Of a stretch of 64,000 nt of DNA, positions 1 through 11,533 are shown piece by piece (the stretch's first letter is position 1; every line of letters begins with the position of its first letter). The DNA comes from Physcomitrium patens (lineage: Eukaryota > Streptophyta > Bryopsida > Funariales > Funariaceae). Position numbers and translations under genes: made by a program. The stretch lies in assembly GCF_000002425.4 (NCBI RefSeq), contig NC_037254.1, forward strand, positions 23,007,661 to 23,071,660. Reading direction: 5' to 3'. A model generated the notes under the pieces. It saw nothing but the letters and a program-made list of their open reading frames with translations, searched no databases and was not told the DNA's origin.

Positions 1-454
1 CTCGAGATAGCATGTCTACTACTAAATTTTCCTTTCCAGTGATATGCTTAAATTCTAGATTTAGTGACTTAATATAAGCAATTCATCTCAACATTGCAAT
101 ATCTGGCGTTGAACAGTTAATAATCATTCCAAGCAATGGCAAGCAATCTGTTTCAATTACTACTATTGTCCCAATGAAATAGTCCTTTTCAGCTTTCATA
201 GCCGAAACGACTCCCCAAAGTTCTCTTTTGACTTGCGAATATGCACGCTGACGAATACTTAAAACTTTAGCCCCAAATCGAACTGCAAATCTACTCACAT
301 TTGAATCATTTTGACCCACAGCCCATCCAATGGCAATTGGACTAGCGTCCACAATAAGAATCACTGATCTATTATACTTATAATCAACCTTCCTCAATAT
401 TGGAGGTGACATTAATAATTTCTTCAATCTTTGCATTGCCTGAATATGCCTTTC
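1..454 (-). mobile_element. Left piece of Ty3/gypsy fossil A3 (RNase H region)
   Basis: This minus-strand stretch matches the RNase H part of family A pol. The frame at about 83-450 reads HIQAMQRLKKLLMSPPIL and VILIVDASPIAIGWAVGQ, closely matching A1 and A4. It ends exactly where chromovirus B1 starts, and the same pol resumes at 15,491. A3 is therefore one element split by B1. Its integrase and 3' LTR must lie left of the window. It is broken. Confidence 0.9.
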
Positions 455-876
455 TGTCAGGGACATAGTCCTTAGAACCTTCTAGGGACAAGTTTCTAGA
501 ACCTTCTAGAGACAAGCTTCTAGAACCTTCTAGAAGCAAGTCTCTGAAACCTTTTGGAAGCTTCTTAGTTGCTAGAAGATGTTAGGGACATAGTCCTTAG
601 AACCTTCTAGAGATAAGTTTCTAGAACCTTCTAGAAGCAAGTCTCTGAAACCTTCTAGAAGCTTCCTAGTTAGTAGAAGTTGCTTGAGAAGCTTCCTAAA
701 TAGGAGTATATATTGGAATCGAGGCTGAAGAGTTCTTCAGTCTCGACAACACATCTCTTGGAGCTCTAGCTCACCTCTCTGGTGTTGTTCTTGTATTCAT
801 CTGATTAATCTAGTTCTTGCCAGTTCTTCTTAAACTTCTTGTTAGATCTCAAGCTTGTATTTCTGTGTCCGTGACA
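455..876 (+). repeat. 5' LTR of chromovirus B1
   Basis: It begins TGTCAGGGACATAG and ends TGTCCGTGACA. It matches, in reverse, the two LTRs of B2 (22,144-22,600 and 28,966-29,417). The LTR head is partly duplicated internally: a second TGTTAGGGACATAG starts at 580. A TATA-like GTATATAT lies at about 706-713, so U3 is roughly 455-735 and R/U5 follows. Confidence 0.88.
494..713 (+). promoter_or_regulatory. Heat-shock-element-like array plus TATA box in B1 LTR
   Basis: Alternating TTC and GAA triplets spaced by two bases occur in perfect four-unit runs at 518-535 and 619-636, and a three-unit run lies at 653-665. Further units lie at 494-511, 557-564 and 688-695. The run TTCTAGAACCTTCTAGAA is a textbook match to the heat-shock factor consensus. 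The array sits directly upstream of the TATA-like box at 706-713, where U3 enhancers belong. Response to heat is inference. Confidence 0.6.
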
Positions 877-1436
877 ATTTGTCGAGACTTCACTCACCTC
901 AGATATCAGAGCTAGTTTCTTCTTTGTTAGAGTGTGGATTATCCCTATGCTTGGAAGTGTACTAGAATTTTAGTGGTTGTGGATTACCCTCCTCTAAACT
1001 GATACTTCTTTTGTTACAATATTGGAGCCTTATTCTTCTCAGAGAGAGTGGATTACCTCTTTTCTTGAAGCTCTTAAGGCATTTTAGAGGTTGCGGAGTA
1101 CCCTCCTCTAAACCAATATTATTTTCTTGTAGAGTCATTTTTGTCCTTCTCTTAGAATGGCCAGGGGCCAAGACATTAGTATGACGGAGAGTTCAGAGTC
1201 CAAGTTAGATGCTATCATGAATGCCCTTGCTACGTTATCGCAAAGAACTGCAGAGATTGAAGGAGTCGTGGCAAGGCTTCATAATGATGGAGCATTTGGG
1301 ATGGCACAATCTAGGTTGCACCAGCCTCAAACTTCTGACCTTGGAGAAGCAACTTTGCCTCAGGTTCGACAAGCACTACTGGTTCTACAACATAAGGAGC
1401 CCCGAGTTAGCCTTCCGGACAAGTTCGATGGTACGC
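877..1436 (+). pseudogene. B1 leader and start of gag
   Basis: This is the untranslated leader followed by the start of B1 gag near 1,157 (MARGQDISMTESSESK, then a coiled-coil-like stretch and LPDKFDG). The PDKFDG motif is typical of Ty3 gag. The gag reading is cut at 1,436 by the A1 insertion and its continuation begins at 11,534. A sequence like the initiator-tRNA primer site (GATATCAGAGC) lies about 24 bases from the LTR end, further than usual, so the true primer site is uncertain. Confidence 0.75.
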
Positions 1437-2697
1437 TGTCATATTACGTGCTTTCCTCCTCGAGAACGTGCTGGGCGTCTGGCTGTAGAAGGTAGTATGG
1501 AGATTCGCCAATATTCAAGCAGTTTATCGGTTTTTGACTGTTGGAATACAAACAACTGCAAAAATACACCGTAAATCTATATGGATGCCCTTCGATTGCT
1601 TGTCAAAGTCCTTTTTGTCCCAGCCAGTAGGTCTCTAGACGTTGCAGAGAACCCCAAACAACCCAAACTTCTAATCTTCGATACCGCTTTATACTTACGA
1701 TCTTGTATCCAGTGACTGTCTTGTTAGATTAACCCAATAAATTTCATTCACTCCGCATACTCAATCCTATAGACACCCTTTTAATTCTTCATCACAGACA
1801 TAACTCGATTTTATAAAAACAGTCAAGAGTAATCAAACCCACTTCATTAAAAATCTCGATTCACCATTACAACACTGACTTCAACAACGATTGCTTCAGT
1901 CTTTCCAAAACCCTATGAAGAAAAAAAAACCCAATTCTCTGTCTTCTTTCCCTGCCCAAAGCATGAAGCTAGCTCTCTCCTATCTTCAAAACCTCCCCCC
2001 CAAACTTCTTCTCCCCTCTAACCTTATCCTCTGAATTTCTTCAATCTTCCATCTTGGATCCAGAATTGGCTCCTACCGTCAGAGCTTGGATCCAAAATTG
2101 GCTCTTGCCGTCAAAGCTTTCTCCCCCGTTTTTACCTTTAAGAGATCTTTTTATCGAAAACAACGTTCCCTGAAACGACACAAAGAACAGGACAGCCTGA
2201 AACAGAATCGAAACCTCGTAATCGGGACCACATTGAGTCGCTCGTCCAATTCAGGTCTCATATTGGCTAAGAGTCCAGTAGTAAGACCCGGATGTCCCCG
2301 TAATTGGATCAAATTGGTCCTTCGTGTCAGATTGGCTGAGGCCCGTAGTAAGACCTGGATTTTCTCGTAATTAGACTGCATTGAATTGCCCGACCAATTT
2401 AGGTCTCATATTGGGTAAGAAGACCCAGATTGGATTCTTGAAATTGGATCCAATTGGCTCTTCCAACCAAGCTCACCCGTCATGTGAATTGGTCCTTTCT
2501 CTTCCTGCTGACTCTTGATATTGGAATCGAACGGAGCATTTCAGTAGGCCCCAACTGACTGTAAAGGCGTGACTGAACCTGGCCACTCAGTATTTGTACT
2601 AGAGTTGGTCGTTGCTCCCAATATTCGAGGTAACTGAACATTAATAAAAGTCCCCTTTCTTTATATTTTCACGGTATACTCGTGTTACAACACAACA
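1437..2697 (-). repeat. 3' LTR of A1
   Basis: It starts TGTCATATTACGTGC and ends GTTACAACACAACA, the family A LTR termini (an imperfect TGTCGT...ACGACA inverted pair). It is about 1.26 kb long and holds roughly one copy of the 65-base unit that is tandemly repeated in the solo LTR at 10,577-10,836. Confidence 0.9.
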
Positions 2698-5600
2698 TCC
2701 ACCCCCTCTGAACCTGTGCATCCTCCGGTATGCACCAATTTACCCAATTGCTGTTTGATTTAGAAAATATCCTCTACGTCTTTGTCCAATTCATCTTCGT
2801 CACCTTCATTATCCAAATCACTTTCAATCTCTTGCTGCAGAATCTCTATACCTTCATTAAGGTCTTCCATATTCATCTCCGTGTGTCTTCATTAAAATAT
2901 TTTTACTCGCTTCCCTGCAATTGGTATTTTCAATTTTCTACCATCTAACTCCCGTAACGAGTAAGTCGTATTATCATGAACAGTTGTTACCACATATGGT
3001 CCAAACCAATGTTTTGAAAATTTCCACAAAGTACTATGTTGATTATCCAGACTATTGTCATAAACAAGTACCCAGTCACCTTCCTCGATTGCTTTTGGTC
3101 TCAATCAATGTTGCTTATCGAATCACGCCTTGTTTTGTAACCTTGCTCTTTTTAACCTTCTCAATGCTATCTGGACATCTTTCATTTTTTTCTCCAATTG
3201 TCGAATCCTAATAGCCAGAAGTTCTTCTCTTGTCAATCCATCTTCCCATGGTAGCATACTCCAAGTAAGTACCTTTTCTTCAATCGGCATAATAGGTTTT
3301 CGACCTGTCATAAGTTCTACTGGCATATATCATGTCACCAAACTATGTGTTGTTCAATCAACCCATAATGCAAATGACAAAAGCCGTGGCCACTCTCTAA
3401 CTTTCCAATTACAAGCTTTAACTAATGCTTTCACAATCGGTGGGTGACCGCGTTCACTTTTTGCATTCCTTTCCGGATTATAAGCAGTAGTCACTGATAG
3501 TTTAAATCCACATCTTTCAAAGAACTTACAAGCTTCTTGTGCATTTAATTCTCCACGATCTACAGTGATTTTTCCTACGCATCCGTAGCGGCAAATGACA
3601 TCTTCAAGCAAAAACCTACAAATTCCCTTTGTAGATTTTGTCCTCAATGCTCTTTCTTCTACTTGATTTGATAAATCTTCACAAGCTAAAACCAAATATC
3701 TCATCTGCTATAACCCAACCGGCATAATAACCAAATCAACAACCCATTTAAAATGAATAGCCAGAGGATACATAGGATGAAGACCATCTCGATGTCGGAT
3801 ATTAGAATACGATTGACAGATTTCACATGACTCTACAAATGAGAGCACATCTCGATACATATTTTTCCACCAATATCGTTCCTTGAGTTTAGCAAAAGTA
3901 GCCCAGATTCCTCTATGCCCTGCCCATAAACTATCATGAAACTTCTTTGATAATTTTAGTCTTTCTTCCTTTTTGCCTATCATTCACTGTGGCATCCCAA
4001 TTCCTTTCTTCGGTCTCTTCCATAAGAATCCATCTCGAAGTAAAAATCCATATGATTTTTTTCTTATTTGTTTGAATTTTTTTGTAGACCAATTCCCCTG
4101 CTTAGTCAAGGTATTCAAGTAATGACCAATATCCGATAATTCTCCTTCATAAGATTCTTCAAGAAATAGCTTGTCTTCTTCGTTGAGATTTGATATTGAA
4201 TAGAATTTCAAACCGATGTCATCAATGTCTTCAACCATATTGTCCTCCCTCTCGTATCTTGCTCGAGATAGCATGTCTGCTACTAAATTGTCTTTCCTAG
4301 TAATATGCTTAAATTCTGGATTTAGTGACTTAATATAAGCAATTCATCTCAACATTGCAATATCTGGCGTTGAACAATTAATAATCATTCCAAGCAATGG
4401 CAAGCAATCTAATTCAATTACTACTACTGCCACAATGAAGTAGTCCTTTTCAGCTTTCATAGCCGAAACGACTCCCCAAAGTTCTCTTTTGACTTGCGAA
4501 TATGCATGATGACGAATACTTAAAACTTTAGCTCCAACTCGAACTGCAAATCTATTCCCATTTGAATCATCTTGACCCACAGCCCATCCAATGGCAATTG
4601 GACTAGCGGCCACAATAAGAATCACTGATCTATTGCACTTATAATCAACCTTCCTCAATATTGGAGGTGACATCAATAATTTCTTCAATCTTTGCATTGC
4701 CTGAATATGCCTTTCTTCCCATTTAAATCGGTAACCCTTGCGTAACAGTTCATATAATGGATCCGCTATGTGAGCAAAATGAGGGATCCAGATTCGATAA
4801 AATACACATGCACCCAAAAATCTGAGAACCTCTGTCAAAGAATCACAATCCTCTTTCATCCTTCTAATTGCATCAACTTTAGTCTGATCTGGTTTTCTTC
4901 CATAAGATCCACATAAATGTCCAACAATTACAACCTCTCGTACTCCAAATACAGACTTCATACCCGATAATGTAAGATGAACTTCTCCAAGCCGAGTTAA
5001 AATCTTTTCACAATCTTCTATATGATCAACAATATATTTGCGACACCCCCTCGTATCTAACGTTTCATCCTTGTCTCCTTCTCTGCACCCTTTTATAGGA
5101 ACATCATCCAGAAAAGGCATAGTCTTTTTTCGAATAAAATCTCTCAATACCTTATTCATCCCATTCATCATATGCGTAACTGAGTTGGTCGTGCCTTGAG
5201 GAAGAGTGCACATTCTAACCAATCCAAGCGGTGTCCTCATCGTTGTCATATCTCTACTTCCTTCGGCAAGTTGAAATTGATCATAACCTGAATACAAATC
5301 ACCCATTGAATAGATCGCCCTTCCAACAAACGCCTCAACAAATTCATCCATAATAGGTCCAATTCCTGCATTCTTCATAGATATTGCATTCACCGGTTGC
5401 ATATCTTGAATAAACCGTAGTGACCCATTCTTCTTAGGTACCGTAAACCATCGACTAGAATACGGCACAAATGAGGGTTCCAATATTTTCATCTTTATCT
5501 TTTCTTTTAATAATTCCACCAATTTAGGTAAATGTGTCCTCGATACTGGAATCGATCTTAGATTCCAAGGTACATGCGGTACAGTGAAGATAACCATAGG

Positions 5601-6240
5601 TGTTATAATAATTGGATCTACACACCCAATTTCATAAGATTCGAAGGCAAATGATCTACCTTGTTTAGCCAACATCTTTTTGAAGCAAGTAATTTCTTCC
5701 GACAATAATGAATCATCAGAACCAATCTTCAATTCTTCAAAAGTCTCTTTATGAACTGATGTCCAATACTCATTGGATCTCTTAAACTTGCTTCTTTTGA
5801 CGCTTCTTCCATTTTTTCTTTAGAATCTTCTGGTAATGGTCCGGCAACGGGCTTTACCTTCTTATCTGCCATTTTATATCTCGTCTCTATAGTGACTTCT
5901 GGTGCTTGAAAAGATTCAAGCATGGTATAAACCTCTCTTGAATGAATCTCAAAAATCTTATCATTATCCCCTAACCCAATAGATGTAATTAATTCCAATG
6001 AATCTTCCAGTCCATTTTCTTCATAAACATCTAAAATCCTCTCATCATCTTACAATGTACCTAACTTGTGTAATTGTCCTTCAATATCATATAATCTTTT
6101 TCTTTCTTTTCTTTTAAAATCATCAACTTTCTTATACATAATATTTCCATTCTCCAATATACCAATAAAACTCGCATCAAAGGCACCTTCATCTCGCGAG
6201 AGTACCTCCTCTTTTGTACCTCCATAATCTCGCTTTATAG
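2698..6240 (-). pseudogene. A1 pol region (RT, RNase H, integrase)
   Basis: Going from right to left: RT at about 5.7-4.8 kb with the box PFLDDVPIKG in place of the usual YxDD, RNase H at about 4.7-4.3 kb (VILIVAASPIAIGWAVGQ), and integrase at about 4.0-2.9 kb. The integrase has an HHCC finger (AGHRGIWATFAKLKERYWW, SCEICQSYSN), the core starting VVDLVIMPVG, and a GPY/F-type module (KHWFGPYVVTTVHDN). No chromodomain follows; the tail is acidic. The family's gag-pol boundary may use read-through or a shift, which I cannot tell here. Broken. Confidence 0.88.
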
Positions 6241-8640
6241 TGGTACCTCCCCAAAATCCTTAAATCCTTCAACAATCTTTGGCAATGGTTTCTCCCTCAA
6301 CCTATCTCGATTCCGTTCATGATTAGGAGGTACTGTTAGAAATTGTACAGCTTTCCTCCCATCCTCGCTACGTACCCTTGCATAAGCAGGACCATCGTTA
6401 AGTACTTTTGTTTCCATCCGTGTTGCCATAATATAAGATTGTCCTAAAATCAACGGATAAGACGTTGTATCTTGAACAAAGAAATGTTGCTTCGTCGCAA
6501 CATCCCCAATCCGAATTTTGACATCTGGACAAACTCCATATAATTCGCCCCGTGTGTTATTAGCTGCTTGTATTGCTCATCCATGTTCCATATCAATTGG
6601 CCATTTTTGCTTCTTATAAAGATCTTTAGACATGAGATTTATTTCAGAACCATGGTCGACCAAAGCAACAATTGGTTCTTCTATATCTCCTACTTTCACC
6701 AATACCTCAGTAGTTGCCCTTGCCCAATGCTTTCGAGTATAATGGCTCAAAGTTTCCATTTCCTTATCACTATAATCTTCGAAACGTACTCGTTGATTAT
6801 ATCCATTCTTTTCATTTGTTGGTTGCTTGTAACCAATATCAACCTCTTCTTTATCTTTGTATATTCTTGCATCAATAGCATGACTCATTCCAGTTTTGTC
6901 CATTAATTGCCTCTTTCGCTTAATGCTGTCAATGATAACATCATGAAACTCCTTCTTTGTAATTTCCAAGATTTCTTTCAATGTGAATTCCACCTTAGTA
7001 TTTAATATACGTTCTTTTAACACCCCTTTCAAATTTGTTGCCGCTTCAATGTCAGAAAGAAACTTATAAGCAATTGATTTGCCTTTATCTTTTGTCTCCT
7101 TTGTTTTTTCTCCCAATGATGCTGAGGTATCCTTTACAGGCAATTCTTGTGAAGCTGCCTCCCGAGCCTTGTTTCCTCGAGTTTGCCTCTTAGAAGAATT
7201 TCCTTCTCTAGTATCATCAAAATTTCCTCGTCTCTTTTCTTCCATCAAAGCTTCATGTTGGCTCTTAGCAATATATGCATGAACTGAAAGAGACTCAACA
7301 GGATCCTCCCAACCTATTCTACCTCGTATTGTAGCTGCTGTCCTCAATAACACTTCTCGAGGTAATTTCCCTTCTTGCATTGTAGAAACGGTAGAAGCCC
7401 AAAACTCACTAGTTTCCGTACTTCCACCAAGGTCATCATCTACTCTAGCACCATAACTTGCACTTTCTCGTGCTGCTGTTTCATGCTCTTTTAAGTAATC
7501 TTGAACCAATGCTCTCATTCCTCCCTTGCCAAAATTTGTTTGAAGAAGATCATCCCTATCTTTCAATGCTATCTTTCCATCTTTCTAGCAAATAATTCCT
7601 TGCCGTATCATATTATTAAATTCATTGCAATCTTTTCTAGTGTGTGAAGCATCATCACACCAAATGCATCTTTGTACATATCCTTGTTTTGAAACATTCT
7701 TCGAATTGTTTATAGAAGTATTCTCTTCAAGTCTTGCCAATTTGATTTGAAGATCTCGCATTCCTCGTATAATTTCTTCCATCCCCATATCTGCTTTCTT
7801 TGATAAGGATGTCGAAGGTTGAACTGTAGGCATTGTTGGTGGTGTTGTACGTATTGGAGCTTTGGGTGCTTGTATTGTTTTTGGAATATTGCTCCTATCC
7901 TTCCTCTTTTCTTTTTTTGTAAGCAACCCCACCACATCTTCAACGTTCTTCCACTTTGTTGTTAATCCTTCATCTTCTTCTTTGTCTTCAAGAAGGAGTT
8001 CTAATTTTCCTTGCAATTCTCCATCAGCAGCTTGAAGAAATAGATCAACTTTGTTGGGCTCCAATGTCAATTTTTCTACCTTCAATAATTGAGAATACTG
8101 CCTTTTAAATTCTCTTAATAGCTCTGTTGCTTGCAAATTCTTATTAGGCCATTCAATCCATTCCAAAAACAACTTCTTAGTAACGCGATCAGCATCTTCT
8201 AAAAATATTTGTCTTTCAATGCATGTGAAAAAACCTCCCATGAATTCCCATAATGATCTGTAATCGATGTAATATGGTTTCTTATCTCCGGTATCATGGC
8301 AAGTCCAAATAGTTCAACCATTTTCTTCTCAGAAACCCGATTTAATTCCATTTCACGAACATAACATCTTAAATACCTTGAAATATTCCTTCCATCAAAT
8401 TGATCAATTTTATTGACCACTGCTTGCAATGCTTTGGTTGCCAAAGCTTCCTTTCGATCATTGCTTTGCAGTTGCTGCATTGATAATGAGAAGGCTTAAA
8501 ACATACTAGCAATAGACGGATCCATGTGCATACCTTGTCCTTTAGAAGAATCCCCACCAGAAACTCCTCCCAAAAATCCTTCAAAATTTTTATTTTCTTT
8601 TTCCATAAAATAAAGATAAAGATGAAATCTAATACCTTCC
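6240..8640 (-). pseudogene. A1 gag and protease region
   Basis: Gag lies on the right (about 8.6-7.6 kb), with KIDQFDGRNISRYLRCYV in the capsid-like part and a zinc knuckle CIWCDDASHTRKDC (CX2CX4HX4C). A charged linker follows, then a retropepsin-like domain near 6.7-6.3 kb (IVALVDHGSEINLMSKDLYK). From about 6.6 to 7.8 kb the DNA is almost identical to A3 (17.4-18.6 kb), much closer than on either side. Broken. Confidence 0.88.
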
Positions 8641-9630
8641 ACCTCAAGCTTTCACGTCGGGTTCACCACTTTTGTCGTAATACGTGCTTTCCTGCTCGAG
8701 AATGCGTCGGGCGTTTGGCTGTAGAAGGTAGTATGGAGATTCGCCAATATTCAAGCATTTTATCGGTTTTTGACTGTTGGAATACAAACAACTGCAAGAA
8801 TACACCGTAAATCTATATGGATGCCCTTCGATTGCTTGTCGAAGTCCTTTTTGCCCCAGCCGGTAGGTCTCTAGACATTACAGAAAACCCCGAACAACCC
8901 AAACTGCTAATCTTCGATACTGCTTTATATTCACGATCTTGTATCTACTGACTGTCTTGTTAGCTTAACCCAATAAATTTCATTCACTCGGCATACTCAA
9001 TCCTATAGACACCCTTTTAATTCTTCAATCATTGGCATAACTTCGATTTCACAAAACAATCAAGAGTAATTAAACCCTCTTCATTAAAAATCCCGATTCA
9101 CCATTACAACACTGACTTCAGCAACGATTGTCTCAGTCTTCCCAAAACCCTATGAAGAAAAAAAACCCAATTCTCTGTCTTCTTTCCCCGTCCGAAGCAT
9201 AAAGCTAGCTCTCCTCTATCTTCAAAACCTCCCCAAAAACTTCTTCTCTCCCTTAACCTTATCCTCTGAATTTCTTCAATCTTTCGTCTTAGATCCAGAA
9301 TTGGCTCCCATTGTCAAAGCTTGGATCCAAAATTCGCTCTCGCCGTCAGAGCTTTCTCCCCCATTTTTACCTTTAAGAGATCTTTTTATCGAAAACAACG
9401 TTCCCTGAAACGGCACAAAGAACAGGACAGCCTGAAACAGAATCAAAACCTCGTAATTGGGACCACATTGAGTCGTCCGACCAATTCAGGTCTCATATTG
9501 GCAAAGAGTCCAGTAGTAAGACCCGGATGTCCCCGTAATTGGATCAAATTGGTTCTCGCGTGAGATTGGCTAAGAGGCCCGTAGTAAGACCTAGATGTTC
9601 CCGTAATTGGATCAAATTGGTCCTTCTCGT

Positions 9631-11159
9631 TGTCGTATTATGTGCTTTCCTGCTCGAGAACGCGCCGGGCGTCTGGCTGTAGAAGGTAGTATGGAGATTC
9701 GCCGATAGTCAAGCAGTCTATCAGTTTTTGACTGCTGGAATATAAACGACTGCAACAATGTACCGTAAATCTATACGGGTGCTCTTCGACTGCTTGTCGA
9801 AGTCCTTTTTGCTCCAGCCGGTAGGTCTCTAGACGTTACAGAGAACCCCGTACAACCCAAACTGTTAACCTTCAATACTGATTTGTACTTACGATCTTGT
9901 ATCCACTGACTGTCTTGTTAGATTAACCCAATAAATTTCATTCACTCCGCATACTCAATCCTATAGACACCCTTTTAATCCTTCAATCACAGACGTAACT
10001 CGATTTCACAAAACAGTCAAGAGTATTCAAACCCACTTCATTTAAAAATCCCGATTCACCATTACAACACTGACTTCAGCAGCGATTGCCTCAGTCTTCC
10101 CCAAAACTCTACGAAGAAGAAAAATCCAAATTCTATGTCTTTCCTTCCCCGACCCGAAGCATGAAGCTCCTCTCTCTAATTCCCTTGATCTTCAAAAAAC
10201 CTCCAATAAAAAAAACCCCGAACTGGTAACCTTGCAAAAACTTGAAAAAACTCGCTCCCCCCGATTCCCCTCAAAAAAAACCTCCCCAAAACTATATCCC
10301 ACCTAACCTTATCCTCTGAATTTCTTCAATCTTCCGTCTTAGATCTGGAATTGGCTCCCACCTCAAGCTTGGATCCGAAATTGGCTCTCGCCACCAAGCT
10401 TTCTCCTCCGTTTTTACCTTTAAGAAATCCATTTACCGAAAACAACGTTCCCTGAGACGGCACAGAGAACAGGACAGCCTGAAACAGAATCGAATCCCGT
10501 AATCGGGACCACATTGAGTCGCCCGACCAATTCAGGTCCTATATTGGGAAAGATGCCCGTAGTAACCTGGATGTTCCCGTAATTGGGTCAAATTGGTCCT
10601 CGCGTCAGATTGGCTAAGACCCGTAGTAAGACCTAGATTTCCCGTAACTGGGTGAAATTGGTCCTCGCGTCAGATTGGCTAAGACCCGTAGTAAGACCTG
10701 GATTCTCCGTAACTGGGTCAAATTGGTCCTCGCGTCAGATTGGCTAAGACCCGTAGTAAGACCTGGATTCCCCGTAACTGGGTCAAATTGGTCCTCGCGT
10801 CAGATTGGCTAAGACCCGTAGTAAGACCTGGATTTTTCGTAAGTAGACTGCATTGGGTTGCCCCACCAATACAGGTCTCATATTGGGTAAGAGGACCCGG
10901 ATTGGATTATCGAAATTGGATCCAATTGGCTCCCCGAACCCGTCGTGTGAATTGGTCCTTCTCTTCCTGCTGACTCCCGTTATTGGAATCGAATGGGGCA
11001 TTTCAGTATGCCCCGGCTGACTGTAATGGAGTCACTGAACCTGACCACTCAGTATTTGTACTGGAGTTGGTCGATGTTCCCAATATTCGAGATAACTGAA
11101 TATTAATAAAATTCCCCTTTCTTTTTATTTTCACTGTATACTCGTGTCACAACATGACA
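9631..11159 (-). repeat. Solo family A LTR inside the A1 LTR
   Basis: A complete LTR beginning TGTCGTATTATGTGC and ending GTCACAACATGACA with no internal region attached. It is flanked by TCGT on the left and GCGT on the right, an imperfect 4-base duplication. It is closer to the LTRs of A4 (56,148 and 63,408) than to its host LTR, so it belongs to another subfamily. It is the youngest level of the nest. Solo LTRs normally form by LTR-LTR recombination. Confidence 0.85.
10577..10836. repeat. Four tandem 65-base units within the solo LTR
   Basis: The unit runs from CCGTAAYTGGGTCAAATTGG to CCGTAGTAAGACCTGGATT. Unit starts at 10,577, 10,642, 10,707 and 10,772 give an exact 65-base period and near-identical copies. 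Other family A LTRs carry none, one or two units. There are no spacers, so it is not a CRISPR. Confidence 0.9.
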
Positions 11160-11533
11160 GCGTCAGACTGGCTAAGGCCCGTAGTAAGATCTGGATTTTT
11201 CCGTAATTAGACTACATTGGGTTGCCCGGCCAATTCAGGTTTCATATTGGGTAAGAGGACCCGGATTGGATTCTTGAAATTGGATCCAATTGGCTCTTTG
11301 AACTAGGCTCACTTGTCGTGTGAATTGGTCCTTTCTCTTCCTGCTGAATCCCGTTATTGGAATCGAACGGAGCATTTCTGTATGCCCTGGCTGACTATAA
11401 CGGTGTGACTGAACCTGGCCACTTAGTATTTGCACATGAGTTGGTCGTTGCTCCCAATATTCGAGGTAATTGAACATTAATAAAAGTCCCCTTTCTTTAT
11501 ATTTTCACGATATACTCGTGTTACAACACGACA

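Larger units (their letters stand above)
1437..11533 (-). mobile_element. Ty3/gypsy family A fossil A1, inserted in B1
   Basis: A full-layout minus-strand element: 5' LTR on the right (8,673-11,533, holding a further solo LTR), gag, protease, RT, RNase H, integrase, then the 3' LTR on the left (1,437-2,697). ACGC flanks both ends (1,433-1,436 and 11,534-11,537), a 4-base target duplication, and B1 gag is continuous across the insertion. A primer-site candidate TGGTGAACCCGACGTG lies at 8,653-8,668 (minus), four bases from the 5' LTR. A purine tract abuts the 3' LTR. Its two LTRs differ by roughly 8% by eye, mostly C/T and G/A changes, so it is not recent. It is broken, with about ten lesions. 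Confidence 0.92.
8673..11533 (-). repeat. 5' LTR of A1, interrupted by a solo LTR
   Basis: It starts TGTCGTAATACGTGC at 8,673 and ends TTACAACACGACA at 11,533. A second complete A-type LTR (9,631-11,159) sits inside it. Without that insert the LTR is about 1.33 kb, in line with its partner at 1,437-2,697. It carries about two of the 65-base units, one of them at the insertion point. Confidence 0.88.

Noticed and set aside
6568-6906. Plus-strand 112-codon frame, with a twin at 17,348-17,686
   Set aside because: It is the shadow of the family A protease region on the opposite strand; it recurs only because A1 and A3 are nearly identical here.
8653-8668. tRNA-like end sequence CACGTCGGGTTCACCA
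   Set aside because: It is the reverse of the family A primer-binding site beside the LTR; there is no cloverleaf, so not a tRNA gene.
10577-10836. Regular repeats that might suggest a CRISPR array
   Set aside because: Units abut with no spacers, lie inside an LTR, and the genome is eukaryotic.
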